NCBI GenBank assembly: GCA_022821275.1
Contig: JAJEDY010000094.1
Coordinates: forward strand, 1 to 64,000
Source: Candidatus Latescibacterota bacterium
GTDB lineage: Bacteria; Latescibacterota; UBA2968
Direction of reading: 5' to 3'
Length of the DNA: 64,000 bases
Part shown: piece by piece, positions 8,176-17,495 of the stretch
Numbering within the stretch: position 1 is the first letter of the stretch
Layout: each line of letters begins with the position of its first letter
Program-made: the position numbers and the translations under genes
Notes under the pieces: model-generated
Databases searched by the model: none
Seen by the model: the letters and a program-made list of their open reading frames with translations, nothing else
Told to the model about the DNA's origin: nothing

Positions 8176-8560
8176 TGGTGGAGGCGGCGGGAATCGAACC
8201 CGCGTCCGAAAGCAGTTTGATAACGGCATCTACGTGTGTAGTCTATTCACTTGGAATCTCGCATCCCGCGCCCCAACAGACAGGGTCGCTGAGATGCCAG
8301 CTCGATGGTTGGGGCTGTGGCCCACTCTCATCCGGAGGCCCTCGAGCGGAAACCCCCGCACCAGCCTGCTCTCGTCGGCGCTCTGCCCAGACCACGCAGG
8401 CAAGGTCTGAGAGAACGGACTGCGTAACGGTTAGTTAGGCAGCCATTGCGTACGTGTTATCGTCCGCAGTTGCGTTTTTTCCCAATTGTTTTACGAGGTG
8501 ATTGGGTACCTCGACACGCAGCTATTATCTCTCCACCCCCGTCGAAGCCGTGTCGCCCCC
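8176..8560 (-). ncRNA. ssrA: transfer-messenger RNA (tmRNA)
   Basis: The minus strand begins GGGGGCGACACGGCTTCGAC and ends with a tRNA-like TTCGATTCCCGCCGCCTCCACCA; 5' GGGGGCG pairs with 3' CGCCUCC. The encoded tag frame (8435-8473) reads ATADDNTYAMAA then TAA, matching the normal tag ending YALAA apart from Met for Leu. With SmpB it rescues stalled ribosomes and marks the product for proteolysis. The boundaries are set by acceptor-stem pairing and CCA. Confidence 0.96.
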
Positions 8561-8610
8561 AGCACGTTCAAAAATATATCTAAGTTAGTCCTTCCAGTCA
8601 AGCGGTCAGC

Positions 8611-9546
8611 CTAATTCTCCTTAAACCACTCAATTGTCTGTCGCAATCCCTGCTCTGGCGTCACCTGAGGTTTCCATCCCAGGAGTTTTTTGGCCAGGGT
8701 GATATCGGGTTGTCGCATTTGGGGATCGTCGCCGATTTGTGCATTGGGCATGAGTGCGATTTCGCTTTTGCTTTCGGTTAGTTCAATAATCTTTTTTGCC
8801 AGATCCAACATTGAGGTTTCACTCGATGGATTGCCTATATTTACGGGCGCGTGATAATCCGTGTGCATCAACCGATATATTCCCTCAATCAGGTCTGAAA
8901 CATAACAAATGCTGCGCGTTTGGCTGCCGTCGCCATATACTTTTAGCGGTTCACCTGCCAGTGCACGATTGACAAAATTGGGAATGGCGCGTCCATCGTT
9001 TTTGCGCATGCGGGGACCATAAGTATTAAAAATCCGCACAATCCGCGTATCGACGCCGCATTCGCGGTGATAGGCCATTGTCATGGCTTCTGCAAAACGC
9101 TTGGCTTCGTCATAGACACCACGCACACCCAGTGTATTGACATTGCCCAAATACGATTCTGGCTGCGGATGCACCAGCGGATCGCCGTAAATCTCGGATG
9201 TTGAGGCCAGAAAAAACTTCGCCTTTTTCGCACGCGCCACACCGAGTGCGTTGTGTGTGCCGTGTGCGCCCACTTTCAGAATGCGAATGGGATAGCGCGA
9301 AAAATCATCGGGGCTGGCCGGGCTGGCAAAGTGCAATACATAATCCAATGGTCCTTTCACATAGATGTATTGCGTCACATCGTGTTTGATAAATGTAAAT
9401 CCATCTCGGCCCAACAGGTGTGCGATATTTTTTGCACGTCCGGTCAGCAGGTTGTCCATGACGATTAGTTCGTGACCCTCATCCAGAAAACGGTCACACA
9501 AATGCGATCCCAAAAATCCCGCACCACCTGTTAGTAATATACGCAT
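8611..9546 (-). CDS. UDP-glucuronate decarboxylase-like extended SDR
   Basis: 311 residues: the Rossmann motif [13 protein letters not shown] at the start, [15 protein letters not shown], the STSEIYGDP segment, a YDEAKRFAE active site (YxxxK), and [10 protein letters not shown]. This combination is typical of UDP-xylose synthase, which turns UDP-glucuronate into UDP-xylose; dTDP-glucose 4,6-dehydratase relatives are the alternative. The upstream gene 10 bp away is an NDP-sugar dehydrogenase that could supply the uronate. The start at 9546 follows an AGGA site. Confidence 0.9.
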   Translation of the reverse strand: MRILLTGGAGFLGSHLCDRFLDEGHELIVMDNLLTGRAKNIAHLLGRDGFTFIKHDVTQYIYVKGPLDYVLHFASPASPDDFSRYPIRILKVGAHGTHNALGVARAKKAKFFLASTSEIYGDPLVHPQPESYLGNVNTLGVRGVYDEAKRFAEAMTMAYHRECGVDTRIVRIFNTYGPRMRKNDGRAIPNFVNRALAGEPLKVYGDGSQTRSICYVSDLIEGIYRLMHTDYHAPVNIGNPSSETSMLDLAKKIIELTESKSEIALMPNAQIGDDPQMRQPDITLAKKLLGWKPQVTPEQGLRQTIEWFKEN

Positions 9547-9556
9547 ATGGTTCCTG

Positions 9557-10903
9557 TTACAATTTAAAGACGTGATCTTTTTTTCCAGATACAGCCTGTG
9601 TGGCATTGCGCGTATCGACAATACAGCGCGCGCGTTTTACTATCCATTCGTAGTCCCAATCGCTGTGATGGGTCACTATCACCACACAATGGGACTCAGT
9701 TAAACTTTTTTCGTTTAAAGTAACGCCCTTCAGGTCCAAAGTTTCTGTTTGCAAGTGATCTACAAACGGATCGCAATACGAGACCTTCGCGCCTTTCTCC
9801 TGAAGCATTTCCAAAATATCCAATGCCGGAGACTCGCGAATATCGCGTACATCGGGTTTGTATGTCACGCCCAATATCAGGATGTTTGAGCCTTTCAAAC
9901 ACCGCTCGTGTTCGTTGAGTGCGTCGGTGATTTTTTCGACCACATAGCCCGGCATGCTGCGCGTCACTTCGCTGGCCAATTCGATAAAGCGCGCATTGTA
10001 ATTCAAGGTCTTGAGCTTCCAGGCCAAAAAGTGGGGATCAACCGGGATGCAATGCCCGCCCAACCCAGGGCCGGGATAAAACGGCATAAATCCAAACGGC
10101 TTGGTCGCTGCGGCATCGATTACTTCCCAGACATCTACTCCCAGGCGATCACACATCAGTGCCACTTCATTGACCAGGCCGATATTTACACTGCGAAATG
10201 TATTTTCCAGCAACTTGGTCATTTCAGCGGCCTGGGTCGATGAGACCGATACGACTTCACCGATCAATTGCCGGTAAAAATGCGTGCCTATTTCTGCGCA
10301 AGACGGGGTAATCCCACCCACGACTTTGGGCGTGTTGGTGATGGTGTAAACCCTGTTGCCTGGATCGACGCGCTCTGGAGAAAATACGAGGAAGAAATCT
10401 CGTCCAACCTTCAAGCCACTTTCTTCGAGCAGTGGCAATACTAATTCCTGAGTCGTCCCTGGATACGTCGTGCTCTCTAAAATCACCAGTTGTCCACAGC
10501 GCAGTCGATCTTTGATTGTCTCACAGGCTTGTAGTATAAACGAGACATCCGGATCGCGTGTTTTATTTAAGGGGGTGGGTACGCATACCACCACCACATC
10601 AGTCTCATCGAGTACATCGCATTCTCGCGTGGCTGTCAATTTGCCCACCGCTTTGAGACCCGCCACCTCAAATTCCGATACACCCTGCACATCGGACTTT
10701 CCCGATTCTACCAGATCTACTTTGCGCGCCGATGTATCAATTCCCGTGACGGAAAATCCCACCTTGCCCAATTCCACGGATAGGGTCAATCCCACATATC
10801 CCAATCCCATCACCGCTATCCGCGCTTCGTGCGATGCGATTTTTTTCTCCAGCATCTGTCTGGGATTGGGGATTTCCCGAGGTAATCTTTCCGGTATAGC
10901 CAT
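9557..10903 (-). CDS. nucleotide-sugar dehydrogenase (UDP-GlcNAc/UDP-glucose 6-dehydrogenase family)
   Basis: 448 residues. The NAD-binding motif is [20 protein letters not shown]; the active-site region reads [20 protein letters not shown], where the third residue of GHCIP is the catalytic Cys. The C-terminal domain begins [28 protein letters not shown] is more like WecC/WbpA (UDP-HexNAc dehydrogenases) than UDP-glucose dehydrogenases, so the substrate is uncertain. The ATG overlaps the argF stop in TAATG, implying translational coupling. It feeds the decarboxylase-like gene downstream, probably for surface polysaccharide precursors. Confidence 0.9.
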   Translation of the reverse strand: MAIPERLPREIPNPRQMLEKKIASHEARIAVMGLGYVGLTLSVELGKVGFSVTGIDTSARKVDLVESGKSDVQGVSEFEVAGLKAVGKLTATRECDVLDETDVVVVCVPTPLNKTRDPDVSFILQACETIKDRLRCGQLVILESTTYPGTTQELVLPLLEESGLKVGRDFFLVFSPERVDPGNRVYTITNTPKVVGGITPSCAEIGTHFYRQLIGEVVSVSSTQAAEMTKLLENTFRSVNIGLVNEVALMCDRLGVDVWEVIDAAATKPFGFMPFYPGPGLGGHCIPVDPHFLAWKLKTLNYNARFIELASEVTRSMPGYVVEKITDALNEHERCLKGSNILILGVTYKPDVRDIRESPALDILEMLQEKGAKVSYCDPFVDHLQTETLDLKGVTLNEKSLTESHCVVIVTHHSDWDYEWIVKRARCIVDTRNATQAVSGKKDHVFKL

Positions 10904-11826
10904 TATGTTATCCGCTCTGGTCCGATCATTTGAATCAATACGGCCTTTTGAATGTGCATGCGATTCTCTGCTTGATCCACAGCAATGCATCGTTCGCTTG
11001 CCATGACTTCGTCTGTTATTTCATATCCCTTGTGTGCAGGCAAGCAGTGCATGACATAGGCGTCGGTTTTTTTTAGCAAATCGCCATTGATCTGATATGG
11101 CGTGAATACTTTGGTGCGGCGCTTCTTTTCTTCTTCAAATTCTGGATTGTTAAAAAATTCCATATCAATCCACGTATCGGTATAAACAAAATCTGCATCG
11201 GCAACAGCGGCTTCCAGATCCAGCGTTTCTTCAAACAACCCGGTTGCACGCGCTGCTTTGACCAGTTCGGGATCTGCCGATGGCTTGTTGATCTCTGGCG
11301 TTACAGCCGTTATGCGTACGCCTGCTTTTGTACACGCGGTGACCAGCGAATTGCACACATTGTTCCAGATGCCCACATAAACGACATGTGTTCCCGTCAA
11401 TTTGCCTCGCACTTCCAGGATCGATAGCAGATCGCCCAGGGCTTGACAGGGGTGATAGCGGTCACAACATCCGTTGATAACAGGGACTTCGGAGCCGAGA
11501 GTCAACCGCAGCAGATCTTCGTGTTTGAGCATGCGCGCCATAATTACATCGGCATATCGCGACAGGACCTGTGCCTCATCGCGCACATCGGCCAGTCCAA
11601 AATTGGTGGTCATCCAGTCCAAAAATACGGCCTGACCTCCCAGTTGATGCATGCCCACTTCAAAAGATACGCGGGTGCGCGTCGATGTTTTCTGAAATAA
11701 CATCGCCAAAGTTTGTCCCTTTAGCAAACCCTCATAGCGCTCGGGATTCTTTTTGATCACCAGACCCATTTCTACTGCTCGCAAAATATCATCTGGCGAC
11801 CATGTCTTCAGCGTCAATAGATCCAT
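10903..11826 (-). CDS. argF: ornithine carbamoyltransferase
   Basis: 307 residues. Carbamoyl-phosphate site FQKTSTRTRVSFEVG (STRTR), RYHPCQALGDLLSI and the ornithine-loop MHCLPAHKGYEI are all present, so it should make citrulline from ornithine and carbamoyl phosphate. Two segments are unusual: YVGIWNNVCNSL where most enzymes have GDGNNVANSL, and TDTWIDMEFFNNPEFEEEKKRR, longer than the usual TDVWVSMG. A specialised carbamoyltransferase is possible but less likely. No other arginine genes are nearby; it is coupled to the sugar dehydrogenase. Confidence 0.88.
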   Translation of the reverse strand: MDLLTLKTWSPDDILRAVEMGLVIKKNPERYEGLLKGQTLAMLFQKTSTRTRVSFEVGMHQLGGQAVFLDWMTTNFGLADVRDEAQVLSRYADVIMARMLKHEDLLRLTLGSEVPVINGCCDRYHPCQALGDLLSILEVRGKLTGTHVVYVGIWNNVCNSLVTACTKAGVRITAVTPEINKPSADPELVKAARATGLFEETLDLEAAVADADFVYTDTWIDMEFFNNPEFEEEKKRRTKVFTPYQINGDLLKKTDAYVMHCLPAHKGYEITDEVMASERCIAVDQAENRMHIQKAVLIQMIGPERIT

Positions 11827-11916
11827 ATCTATTTCCTTTCTGTTGAACCGCTGCTATAGCCTGCCCCTGCTGGCGTCAAGTGGGGGAGTTGTCAGGCCTG
11901 GGGGAGTCTCACAGAT

Positions 11917-12882
11917 TCACAATTGTTCGCGCACAACAGATAGCAAACGCGTTTGCACTTCGTCAACCGAGCCTGTAATCTCGCAACCCGATGCGCGGAT
12001 ATGACCGCCACCATCAAATTGACGGGCAACGCGATTGACATCTACTTTTTCCCGCGATCGCAAACTCACGCGCTGTTGCCCAGGCTCTTGTTCTTTAAAA
12101 AATAGTGCGACTTCAACTCCGTCAATCGACATCGCGTGATCGACCACGCCATCCAGATCGCCATTCATCGCATGGGTTTTGTGATCAACGTACAATGTGC
12201 AGATCTGTCCATTTTCGTGTAGCGTTAGATTCGACAGCGCGAATCCCAGAGTTTTTACCGTTTGGTACGTCTGGTTCGAAAACATGTTCTCCGCAATCTG
12301 CTGCGGATCAGCACCGTGTGTAACGAGTTCCGCAGCAGCACGGAGCGCGCGTTCTGGATGCGAATGTTTAAATAGCTTTGTGTCAAAAACAATTCCGGCA
12401 TATAAACAGGTCGCGATCTCAGGTGTAAACTCCGAATTACTACGACGGGCGTGCCTGTTTATGAGCAAATAGATCAATTCACTGACAGAACTGGCGTCTG
12501 GATCAATCACCCGCACATCGCTCTTTTCATCTGCATCTACATGGTGATCGATTACCAGTGTCCTGGTTGCAGGCCCAATCAGGTCTGCGACATCACCTAT
12601 GCGTTTTTTCGATATCGCGGTATCTACGACCACGAGGCGCGGCACGGGGGTTGTCAGTTCTGAGTTGTACACCGATTCTATGCGTTCATAGCCCGGCAAG
12701 AACCGATATTTGCGATCTGGCGTCTCATCCGCCACCAGAATGCGGTGCTTTTGATCATGATGCGCCAGCCAGTGGCTCAACCCCAATAACGCACCGAGGC
12801 CATCGCCATCGGCATTCACATGCGTTGTCAGCACGAGTTCATCGCCTGCCAACAAAAAATTCAGAGCCGCTTGAAAGTCCAT
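11917..12882 (-). CDS. nrnA: DHH-family phosphoesterase, NrnA-like nano-RNase / pAp phosphatase
   Basis: 321 residues. N-terminal DHH domain with THVNADGDGLGALLGL (metal-binding DxD), VVDTA and VIDHHVD, then a C-terminal DHHA1 domain with the substrate motif FDGGGHIRASGC. NrnA enzymes degrade 2- to 5-mer RNAs and dephosphorylate pAp. The ATG at 12882 is preferred over the TTG at 12894. It follows the ftsEX cluster by about 40 bp on the same strand. Confidence 0.92.
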   Translation of the reverse strand: MDFQAALNFLLAGDELVLTTHVNADGDGLGALLGLSHWLAHHDQKHRILVADETPDRKYRFLPGYERIESVYNSELTTPVPRLVVVDTAISKKRIGDVADLIGPATRTLVIDHHVDADEKSDVRVIDPDASSVSELIYLLINRHARRSNSEFTPEIATCLYAGIVFDTKLFKHSHPERALRAAAELVTHGADPQQIAENMFSNQTYQTVKTLGFALSNLTLHENGQICTLYVDHKTHAMNGDLDGVVDHAMSIDGVEVALFFKEQEPGQQRVSLRSREKVDVNRVARQFDGGGHIRASGCEITGSVDEVQTRLLSVVREQL

Positions 12883-12921
12883 TGTTATATCCAAATGTCC
12901 ATTATTGCAAAGGATGACAGA

Positions 12922-13512
12922 TCATCGGCGTTTTAACATTTGCTCGTGCTGGCGTTTGCGTTGCCCCAAAATTTGCTGCCGTCGCTTCTGCGAACTGTGT
13001 ATGTTGTAAAGAATACTCACTCGTTTGCGTGCCGTTTGTAATACCTGGACATCGCGCTGGTCCTGATCTTTTATTCGGGAAAAATACAGCAGGCGTTGGG
13101 CAGCGTCTCGTAGTGATTTTGCCGAAAACAATACGGATAGTATTCCCTGTCGCCCGATTTTGTATATTTCACGCGCACGTTGTGCTATATCTTGCTCGCG
13201 ATTTTTGAGTTGTGACTGAGCCTGTCGAAGCTGTTGCTCAGTACGCTTGATTTCATCTCCCAGACTATTGATTTCTTCAGCCAAATTCAGAGATGTGTTT
13301 TCATCCTCGCTTTCAGGTTGATTTGGCACCGATGCTTCAGACGAAGGCTGGGAGGGTAAGTCACGCGCTTTTAAGCTGTCCATCGCTGCTTGTTCAGCTT
13401 TCAGGCGTGTTTCCAGAACTGTTATTGTCTGTGCTCTGCCAGTAGATGATAATGCAATTAGAAGAGCTATCATATACAATATGTACGCTGGTTTTTGCAC
13501 GCCATACCTCAT
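12922..13512 (-). CDS. FtsEX-linked exported coiled-coil protein (EnvC/PcsB-like N-terminal region only)
   Basis: 196 residues: a signal or anchor segment (PAYILYMIALLIALSSTGRAQ), two charged coiled-coil stretches rich in Q/E/K/R, and REIYKIGRQGILSVLFSAKSLRDAAQRLLYFSRIKDQDQR, which is the conserved FtsX-interacting region of EnvC-type murein hydrolase activators. Family proteins usually continue into a LytM or CHAP domain; this one stops right after the second coiled coil, and nrnA begins 40 bp later. The start overlaps the ftsX stop (ATGA). It probably couples FtsX to a separate hydrolase; this is inference. Confidence 0.75.
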   Translation of the reverse strand: MRYGVQKPAYILYMIALLIALSSTGRAQTITVLETRLKAEQAAMDSLKARDLPSQPSSEASVPNQPESEDENTSLNLAEEINSLGDEIKRTEQQLRQAQSQLKNREQDIAQRAREIYKIGRQGILSVLFSAKSLRDAAQRLLYFSRIKDQDQRDVQVLQTARKRVSILYNIHSSQKRRQQILGQRKRQHEQMLKRR

Positions 13513-14372
13513 GTAATTTCTCTCAATAGGCGGTTTAATGATGACCAACTGCCCACTGCGCCCAGCACTGTGCCCAATGCCACCAGACAGAGTGCCAGTT
13601 CAATCGTTGGTGTAACTGTCAAATCCGGTACGCGAACAGCCCACCACGGTGCTATATAAGCCAGCATTAAGGGTGCCAAAAATCCACCGATAGAGCCTTG
13701 TATTATCCCTCCAGTCCCAAAGATCATCCACACAGTCATATTCGTTGCGCCGACCAGCCTCATAATCCCAATGGTATCGCGCTGGGCGAGTACCATCAAC
13801 TTGGTCGCATGGCTTATTGCAAATGCACACGCAAAACACAGCACACATCCAAGCGCGAGTCCAATGCCGGTGATTACTACAATAAAATGCTCTAAAGAAT
13901 CCGCCCAAACTTCACCTACATTTACACCTTCTACAGCGTTATGGCCGGTTACATGTCTTGCAACAGACCGAGCGCGGCGCGGCATATTCTCACCGGGCGA
14001 GATACGTACTCTGAGTGAAGCGGGCAATGGATTGCGCGACAGCGCATCGACCGCACCCAGGCCGAAACGTGACTGAAATTCTCTGGCAGCCTCGTCCTGA
14101 TCTACATACACAATTCCGGCTACCTCGGGCCTCGCTTCTAACGTGCGCCGCAATGCGAATACGCGCTGAGATGAAACGCCGTCTTTTAAGTAAATGTCTA
14201 TCTCTACCCGCGCGCGCAATCGGTCAACCAGCGCGTTTCCACTTTCGATGACCTGCCACAGGAATCCCAATACCAGCAGCGATGCCCCAATGGTTACCAC
14301 TGAAATCACACCTGAGATTCTCGTGCGCACAACGCCTTGCCAGGCCTCGCGCAATACCAGCGACAAATTCAT
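13509..14372 (-). CDS. ftsX: cell-division protein FtsX (permease-like)
   Basis: 287 residues. A short cytoplasmic N-terminus (REAWQGVVRTRISGVISVVTI) leads into TM1, then an extracellular domain beginning RLRARVEIDIYLKDGVSSQRV, then three helices (FIVVITGIGLALGCVLCFACAF, MIFGTGGIIQGSIGGFLAPLML and a C-terminal one). FtsX transmits cytoplasmic signals to periplasmic murein hydrolase activators at the septum. It is preceded by ftsE (17 bp) and overlaps the coiled-coil gene by four bases. Confidence 0.92.
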   Translation of the reverse strand: MNLSLVLREAWQGVVRTRISGVISVVTIGASLLVLGFLWQVIESGNALVDRLRARVEIDIYLKDGVSSQRVFALRRTLEARPEVAGIVYVDQDEAAREFQSRFGLGAVDALSRNPLPASLRVRISPGENMPRRARSVARHVTGHNAVEGVNVGEVWADSLEHFIVVITGIGLALGCVLCFACAFAISHATKLMVLAQRDTIGIMRLVGATNMTVWMIFGTGGIIQGSIGGFLAPLMLAYIAPWWAVRVPDLTVTPTIELALCLVALGTVLGAVGSWSSLNRLLREIT

Positions 14373-14388
14373 TTCACTTTTCCGTTAC

Positions 14389-15054
14389 TCAATTTGTAAC
14401 TTGTTCAATGACGCCATTTTCCAACTGCAATATCCGCCAGGAATATTTGTTTTTCTGTACTGAATTGCGCGTCGCTATGATCACAGCTATTCCGCGCGCA
14501 TTCATCTTTTTTAAAATAGCCATCACGCGTTCGGTTGCTTCAGAATCCAAATTGGCTGTTGGCTCATCTGCCAACACGACAAGGGGATCATTCACCAGTG
14601 CCCGCGCAATGGCCACCCGCAGTCGCTCCTCACCCGATAACTCATCTGGATACGCATTGCGTTTGTGCAACAAATTCACATCCGACAATATCGCTCGTGT
14701 TTTTCGCTTGATCCAGCGCCGCGAAACACCTGTTACTTCAAGTGCAAAGGCTATATTTTCATATACTGTGCGATGGTGCAATAATTTGAAGTCCTGAAAA
14801 ACCATCCCCACTTGCCGTCGCAATCTCGGGATATCCGATTTTCGGATTTGTCGCGAGTCGTATTCTCCTACAGAAACTACGCCAGAACTGGGCAATTCCG
14901 CAAATATAACCAGCTCGAGTATCGCGCGTTTTTCCGCGTCGGTCTGTCCAACCAGATAGACAAATTCACCCCGATTGATCTCTGTGTTGACATCGACCAA
15001 TATCGGTTGTCCCTGCTGCTCGACACACACGTTTTGTAATTTGATTACAGGCAT
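14389..15054 (-). CDS. ftsE: FtsE-like ABC ATPase with degenerate nucleotide-binding motifs
   Basis: 221 residues aligning along the whole FtsE length. Q-loop (GMVFQDFKLLHHRTVYENIAFALEV) and Walker B/D-loop (PLVVLADEPTANLD) are intact. Walker A is GQTDAEKRAIL instead of GxTGAGKST, the signature is LSGEERLR instead of LSGGEQQR, and the H-loop His is Arg (VIIATRNS instead of VLVATHD). Such a protein is unlikely to hydrolyse ATP normally. The frame is intact and the gene is in a conserved cluster, so it looks retained rather than decayed. The ATG at 15054 is used; the ORF-track start is a TTG. Confidence 0.9.
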   Translation of the reverse strand: MPVIKLQNVCVEQQGQPILVDVNTEINRGEFVYLVGQTDAEKRAILELVIFAELPSSGVVSVGEYDSRQIRKSDIPRLRRQVGMVFQDFKLLHHRTVYENIAFALEVTGVSRRWIKRKTRAILSDVNLLHKRNAYPDELSGEERLRVAIARALVNDPLVVLADEPTANLDSEATERVMAILKKMNARGIAVIIATRNSVQKNKYSWRILQLENGVIEQVTN

Positions 15055-15086
15055 GATGTACAACTGTTTCAGTAGCTCCAATTGAG

Positions 15087-15836
15087 CTATTTTTTAAGAA
15101 CAAAATGCACCCGATCCGAAAATTCTGTCGGTGGTGCATACCCAAATCCGCCGTAAGCTCCGACCATTTCAAAAGGCGATTTATCTATAATTTCTACAAT
15201 TGCCGACAAAGAGTAGATGCGCTGTTGATGCACTTCTTTGACCACTTCATCCGTATCTTCAAAGTGAATATCAAATTTGTTGTATTGTACACCCTTCTCG
15301 TAATAGCTGTGCCGCCGATATGAAAATCCATCTCCCGAATCTTCTGATTCCATATTGCTAAAGTATTGCCTCGAATTGTTCTCTGTACAGATATCGACCA
15401 CAAAAACACCGTTGAGATTTACAATGAGATGCACTTCTTCCAGAGCACGCGCGATCATTTCGGGTGCCGTCAAATAGTTGATGCTATCGTACAAACACAA
15501 TACTGCATCACACGGAGGTAAATCACCCAAATTGAGCAGATTGCGATGATAAAATGGAATGGGATAGCGCAATTTACGCGCCTTTTCTATAGCCATATCC
15601 AGCATTTCTCGGCAACCATCTGCACCCATTACATCGAACTTCTGACGGTATAACTCAATTGCCAGACTGCCCGTGCCGCAGGCCAGATCCAATACGCGGT
15701 TGGGTTTGATTTTGTGTCGGGCGAGCAATGACGACACATAATGTGCCCAATGTACGTAATCCACATGTCGCATCACATAGTCGTAAATGGTCGCCAGGCG
15801 GCTATACGGGGTTGCCTCAGTTTTGAAGTTTTGCAT
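15087..15836 (-). CDS. class I SAM-dependent methyltransferase
   Basis: 249 residues. Motif I is VLDLACGTGSLAIEL, followed by GADGCREMLDMA, then DAVLCLYDSINYL at motif IV and a C-terminal segment ending FSDRVHFVLKK. It belongs to the small-molecule methyltransferase 25/11 group; the substrate cannot be told. It lies between an S4-domain gene and ftsE on the same strand with short gaps, so it may be in a long operon. Confidence 0.85.
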   Translation of the reverse strand: MQNFKTEATPYSRLATIYDYVMRHVDYVHWAHYVSSLLARHKIKPNRVLDLACGTGSLAIELYRQKFDVMGADGCREMLDMAIEKARKLRYPIPFYHRNLLNLGDLPPCDAVLCLYDSINYLTAPEMIARALEEVHLIVNLNGVFVVDICTENNSRQYFSNMESEDSGDGFSYRRHSYYEKGVQYNKFDIHFEDTDEVVKEVHQQRIYSLSAIVEIIDKSPFEMVGAYGGFGYAPPTEFSDRVHFVLKK

Positions 15837-15905
15837 AAAATGAAAAACGGCCAGCCCGTGCCAGCCTTTGCCTTTCTGCTTTTTTGGTTCTGACGGGATC
15901 GCGTT

Positions 15906-16178
15906 TTAAAAAAACTCTGGTGCCTGTGCTTCATCTCGAATAACGCGATAATATTCAGGTGCCCGCTTCCGCGATACATTGCCTCGTGGAAGCGCCAATA
16001 CCTCAAACTCCAACAGGCGATCGGAAAATGCAATGCACACCCTCTGTCCGGCGCGCAGAGTGCGACTCGCCTTGGCTTCCTGCCCATCTACTGTCACAAT
16101 CCCATTGTCACACGCCCGCTTGGCCTCTGATCGTCGCCGCACCAGACAACACGTATTTAGATAGATATCTAATCTCAT
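15906..16178 (-). CDS. S4-domain RNA-binding protein (Hsp15/RqcP-like)
   Basis: About 90 residues: MRLDIYLNTCCLVRRRSEAKRACDNGIVTVDGQEAKASRTLRAGQRVCIAF is a classic S4 fold, with a basic tail RKRAPEYYRVIRDE. Hsp15 and RqcP bind stalled 50S subunits and help nascent-chain rescue. The Met at codon 7 of the ORF-track entry is preferred because family members start directly with MRLDxYL. It is 33 bp after surA in the same direction. Confidence 0.87.
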   Translation of the reverse strand: MRLDIYLNTCCLVRRRSEAKRACDNGIVTVDGQEAKASRTLRAGQRVCIAFSDRLLEFEVLALPRGNVSRKRAPEYYRVIRDEAQAPEFF

Positions 16179-16211
16179 GTCGGTTGTCAGCCTCAACCAG
16201 TCTCTACATTT

Positions 16212-17456
16212 TTACTCTTCCAGCCGCACATCCACATATAATTTCGCCCGCGTTTCCGCCAGTTTCTCGCGGAATAATGCCTGCAAGCGTTCATCTTTGG
16301 CAATTTGCTCTAATGCAGTGGCCTCATCATTGATGCGGAATAGGTTCCAGCCGCCTTCCACTTTTACGGGCAAACTCACATCACCCGGCTTAAGTGCTCG
16401 AACGACATCTGCAAATTCGGATGGAAGATCGGACCTGGGAAGGTTTGCCCAAAATCCGCCACGCGATGCTGTTTCTTCATAGTCGGAATGCTCGCGCGCA
16501 AGTTCGGCAAAATCCGCCCCGTCTTGAATCTGTTGATACAACGCCATTGCCTTTTGCTGCGAGGCTTTTTCGTCTTTTTGCAACAAGAACAAAATGTGCC
16601 GCGCCCGCACCTGATCGCCCGAAATTGCCTCAACGCGAATAATGTGAAAGCCAAATTGCGATTGCACGAGACCGCTCACTTCGCCGACTTTGAGACTAAA
16701 GGCAACGTCTTCAAATGCAGGTACCATGGTCCCGCGTCCAAAAAAGCCCAAATCTCCGCCCCGAGACGCGCTGCCCGGATCTTGTGAGTATTCTTTTGCC
16801 AGTGCTGCAAAATCTTCACCTGCTCGAATGCGTTCCAAAACCGCTTCTGCCTGGGGGCGAATTTTGTCCTGCTGTTCTGTCGATGCAACAGGTTCAATAA
16901 AAATATGGCTCAAAGACACAATATTTGATTCGCCGCGGCGGTATTTTTCTTGAAAGTCTTTTATATCTCGGGGCGATACACTGACCTGCTGCGCCAGCAT
17001 TTCATACATACTGCGTTCCAAGTACTGGTTGCGAAATTGCTCCCTGAATTTGTCTCGCATCTGTCGCTCGGTCAACCCCGCTTTTTTTAATTCTTCGGCA
17101 AAATCCGCTGCGCCGAATTGTTCCTTAAACTGGCGAACCTGCGCTCGCACCATTTCTTCTACGCGCTCGTCATCTACCTCTATGCTGTCTTCGCGCGCTC
17201 TGACGAGTAATAAGTTGCGCTGAATTTCATTTTCCAGCACCTTATTAAACATATTCTCAAGCTCGGTCTGCGGCACGGTTCGCACATCAATTCTTCGACC
17301 TATCAATTCCATCCGCAGCTTGTTCTCCACATCAGACCGCAGCACAATTTTGTCATCTATCACTGCTATAATTTTATCCAATAAGATAGGCTCTGCACGC
17401 GCTGTGCCCGCGAGCAGGAATACCCCAATCAGCAAGTTGATGAGCAGCGTTTTCAT
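16212..17456 (-). CDS. surA: SurA-like periplasmic peptidyl-prolyl isomerase/chaperone
   Basis: 414 residues. A Sec signal ([21 protein letters not shown]), the SurA N-terminal domain ([21 protein letters not shown]), then two parvulin domains: [10 protein letters not shown]...[31 protein letters not shown] and [10 protein letters not shown]...[26 protein letters not shown]. SurA chaperones outer-membrane proteins, so this supports a two-membrane envelope. It follows another PpiC-domain lipoprotein gene on the same strand. Confidence 0.93.
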   Translation of the reverse strand: MKTLLINLLIGVFLLAGTARAEPILLDKIIAVIDDKIVLRSDVENKLRMELIGRRIDVRTVPQTELENMFNKVLENEIQRNLLLVRAREDSIEVDDERVEEMVRAQVRQFKEQFGAADFAEELKKAGLTERQMRDKFREQFRNQYLERSMYEMLAQQVSVSPRDIKDFQEKYRRGESNIVSLSHIFIEPVASTEQQDKIRPQAEAVLERIRAGEDFAALAKEYSQDPGSASRGGDLGFFGRGTMVPAFEDVAFSLKVGEVSGLVQSQFGFHIIRVEAISGDQVRARHILFLLQKDEKASQQKAMALYQQIQDGADFAELAREHSDYEETASRGGFWANLPRSDLPSEFADVVRALKPGDVSLPVKVEGGWNLFRINDEATALEQIAKDERLQALFREKLAETRAKLYVDVRLEE

Positions 17457-17495
17457 GTCGATAAATTCCCTGTAATTGGTGAGACATTCCAGTCC

